The notes beneath the pieces are model-generated. The model did not search any database. It was not told where the DNA came from and saw only the letters and a list, made by a program, of their open reading frames with translations. From assembly GCA_945982465.1 (NCBI GenBank), contig CAMFSB010000120.1:1-5764 (forward strand): a stretch of 5,764 bases of DNA, in the 5' to 3' direction. Made by a program: the position numbers and the translations under genes. The stretch comes from an uncultured Faecalibacterium sp. (lineage in GTDB: Bacteria; Bacillota; Clostridia; Oscillospirales; Ruminococcaceae). Shown piece after piece: positions 5,678-5,764 of this stretch (position 1 is its first letter; each line of letters starts with the position of its first letter).

Positions 5678-5764
5678 CTAGCTCACGAAAATCCTGACAA
5701 AGAACAGCCCAATCAACACCCCGACCCCGTCGCCCAACCACGCGACCAATACTCTCACCACCAC
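5678..5764 (-). other. lepA: Corrupted lepA continuation: in-frame stop and A/C-biased tail, probable low-quality contig end
   Basis: Reading the lepA frame to the right edge gives a TAG at 5680-5678 where LepA has the Tyr of a conserved SYKGV. Beyond it, GDGVGVLIGLFFVR lines up without gaps with the expected GDPDAPLQALIFDS, and before that a stretch resembles IVERIPAPQ. The mismatches are nearly all explained by minus-strand bases becoming G or T, that is plus-strand bases becoming C or A. The last 84 plus-strand bases contain 66 A or C (38 C, 28 A) and only 18 G or T. This pattern suggests miscalls at a read or contig end, not a pseudogene. The expected sequence is recalled family consensus, not an alignment run here. 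Confidence 0.7.

Overview
The window looks like a fragment of a moderately GC-rich Firmicute, most likely a gut clostridium of the Oscillospiraceae/Ruminococcaceae type. This is inferred from the clostridial character of the Mgl proteins and LepA, AGGAGG-type ribosome binding sites and strong G/C codon preference. No 16S or other marker fixes the species. It holds three transcription units plus two damaged or cut edges.

Bases 1-1670 (+) are the distal end of a galactose/methyl-galactoside (Mgl-type) ABC sugar importer operon. It contains the last 56 codons of the ATPase mglA, the complete permease mglC, and a 137-residue single-pass membrane protein with one InlB-type B-repeat that starts 4 nt after the mglC stop. 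A weak hairpin plus T5 tract follows at 1702-1728, then a much stronger 16-bp hairpin at 1786-1823.

Bases 1671-2101 contain no convincing gene but are rich in inverted repeats. They separate the sugar operon from a two-gene operon at 2102-4113 (+). That operon encodes a VOC/glyoxalase-like protein (264 aa) and an M20-family amidohydrolase (405 aa), with stop and start overlapping as TGATG. The tight coupling suggests the two enzymes act on one pathway. The amidohydrolase would cleave an N-acyl or N-carbamoyl bond and the VOC protein would act on the related small molecule; the substrate cannot be read from the sequence.

Bases 4114-4480 are a convergent intergenic region. A 13-bp bidirectional hairpin (4270-4302) and a 14-bp hairpin (4367-4399) lie between the amidohydrolase and lepA, which runs in on the minus strand (4481 to the right edge). 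lepA encodes the ribosomal elongation factor 4 and is missing its N-terminal GTPase domain because the window ends. In its last ~90 bases the frame has an in-frame stop. The residues beyond the stop still align with LepA, with substitutions leaning heavily to A/C on the plus strand. This looks like a low-quality contig end rather than a real gene disruption.

No mobile element, CRISPR array, RNA gene or obvious new defence system was found. The most interesting items are the coupled VOC-amidohydrolase pair with its structured 5' region, the B-repeat membrane protein attached to the mgl operon, and the damaged lepA end.
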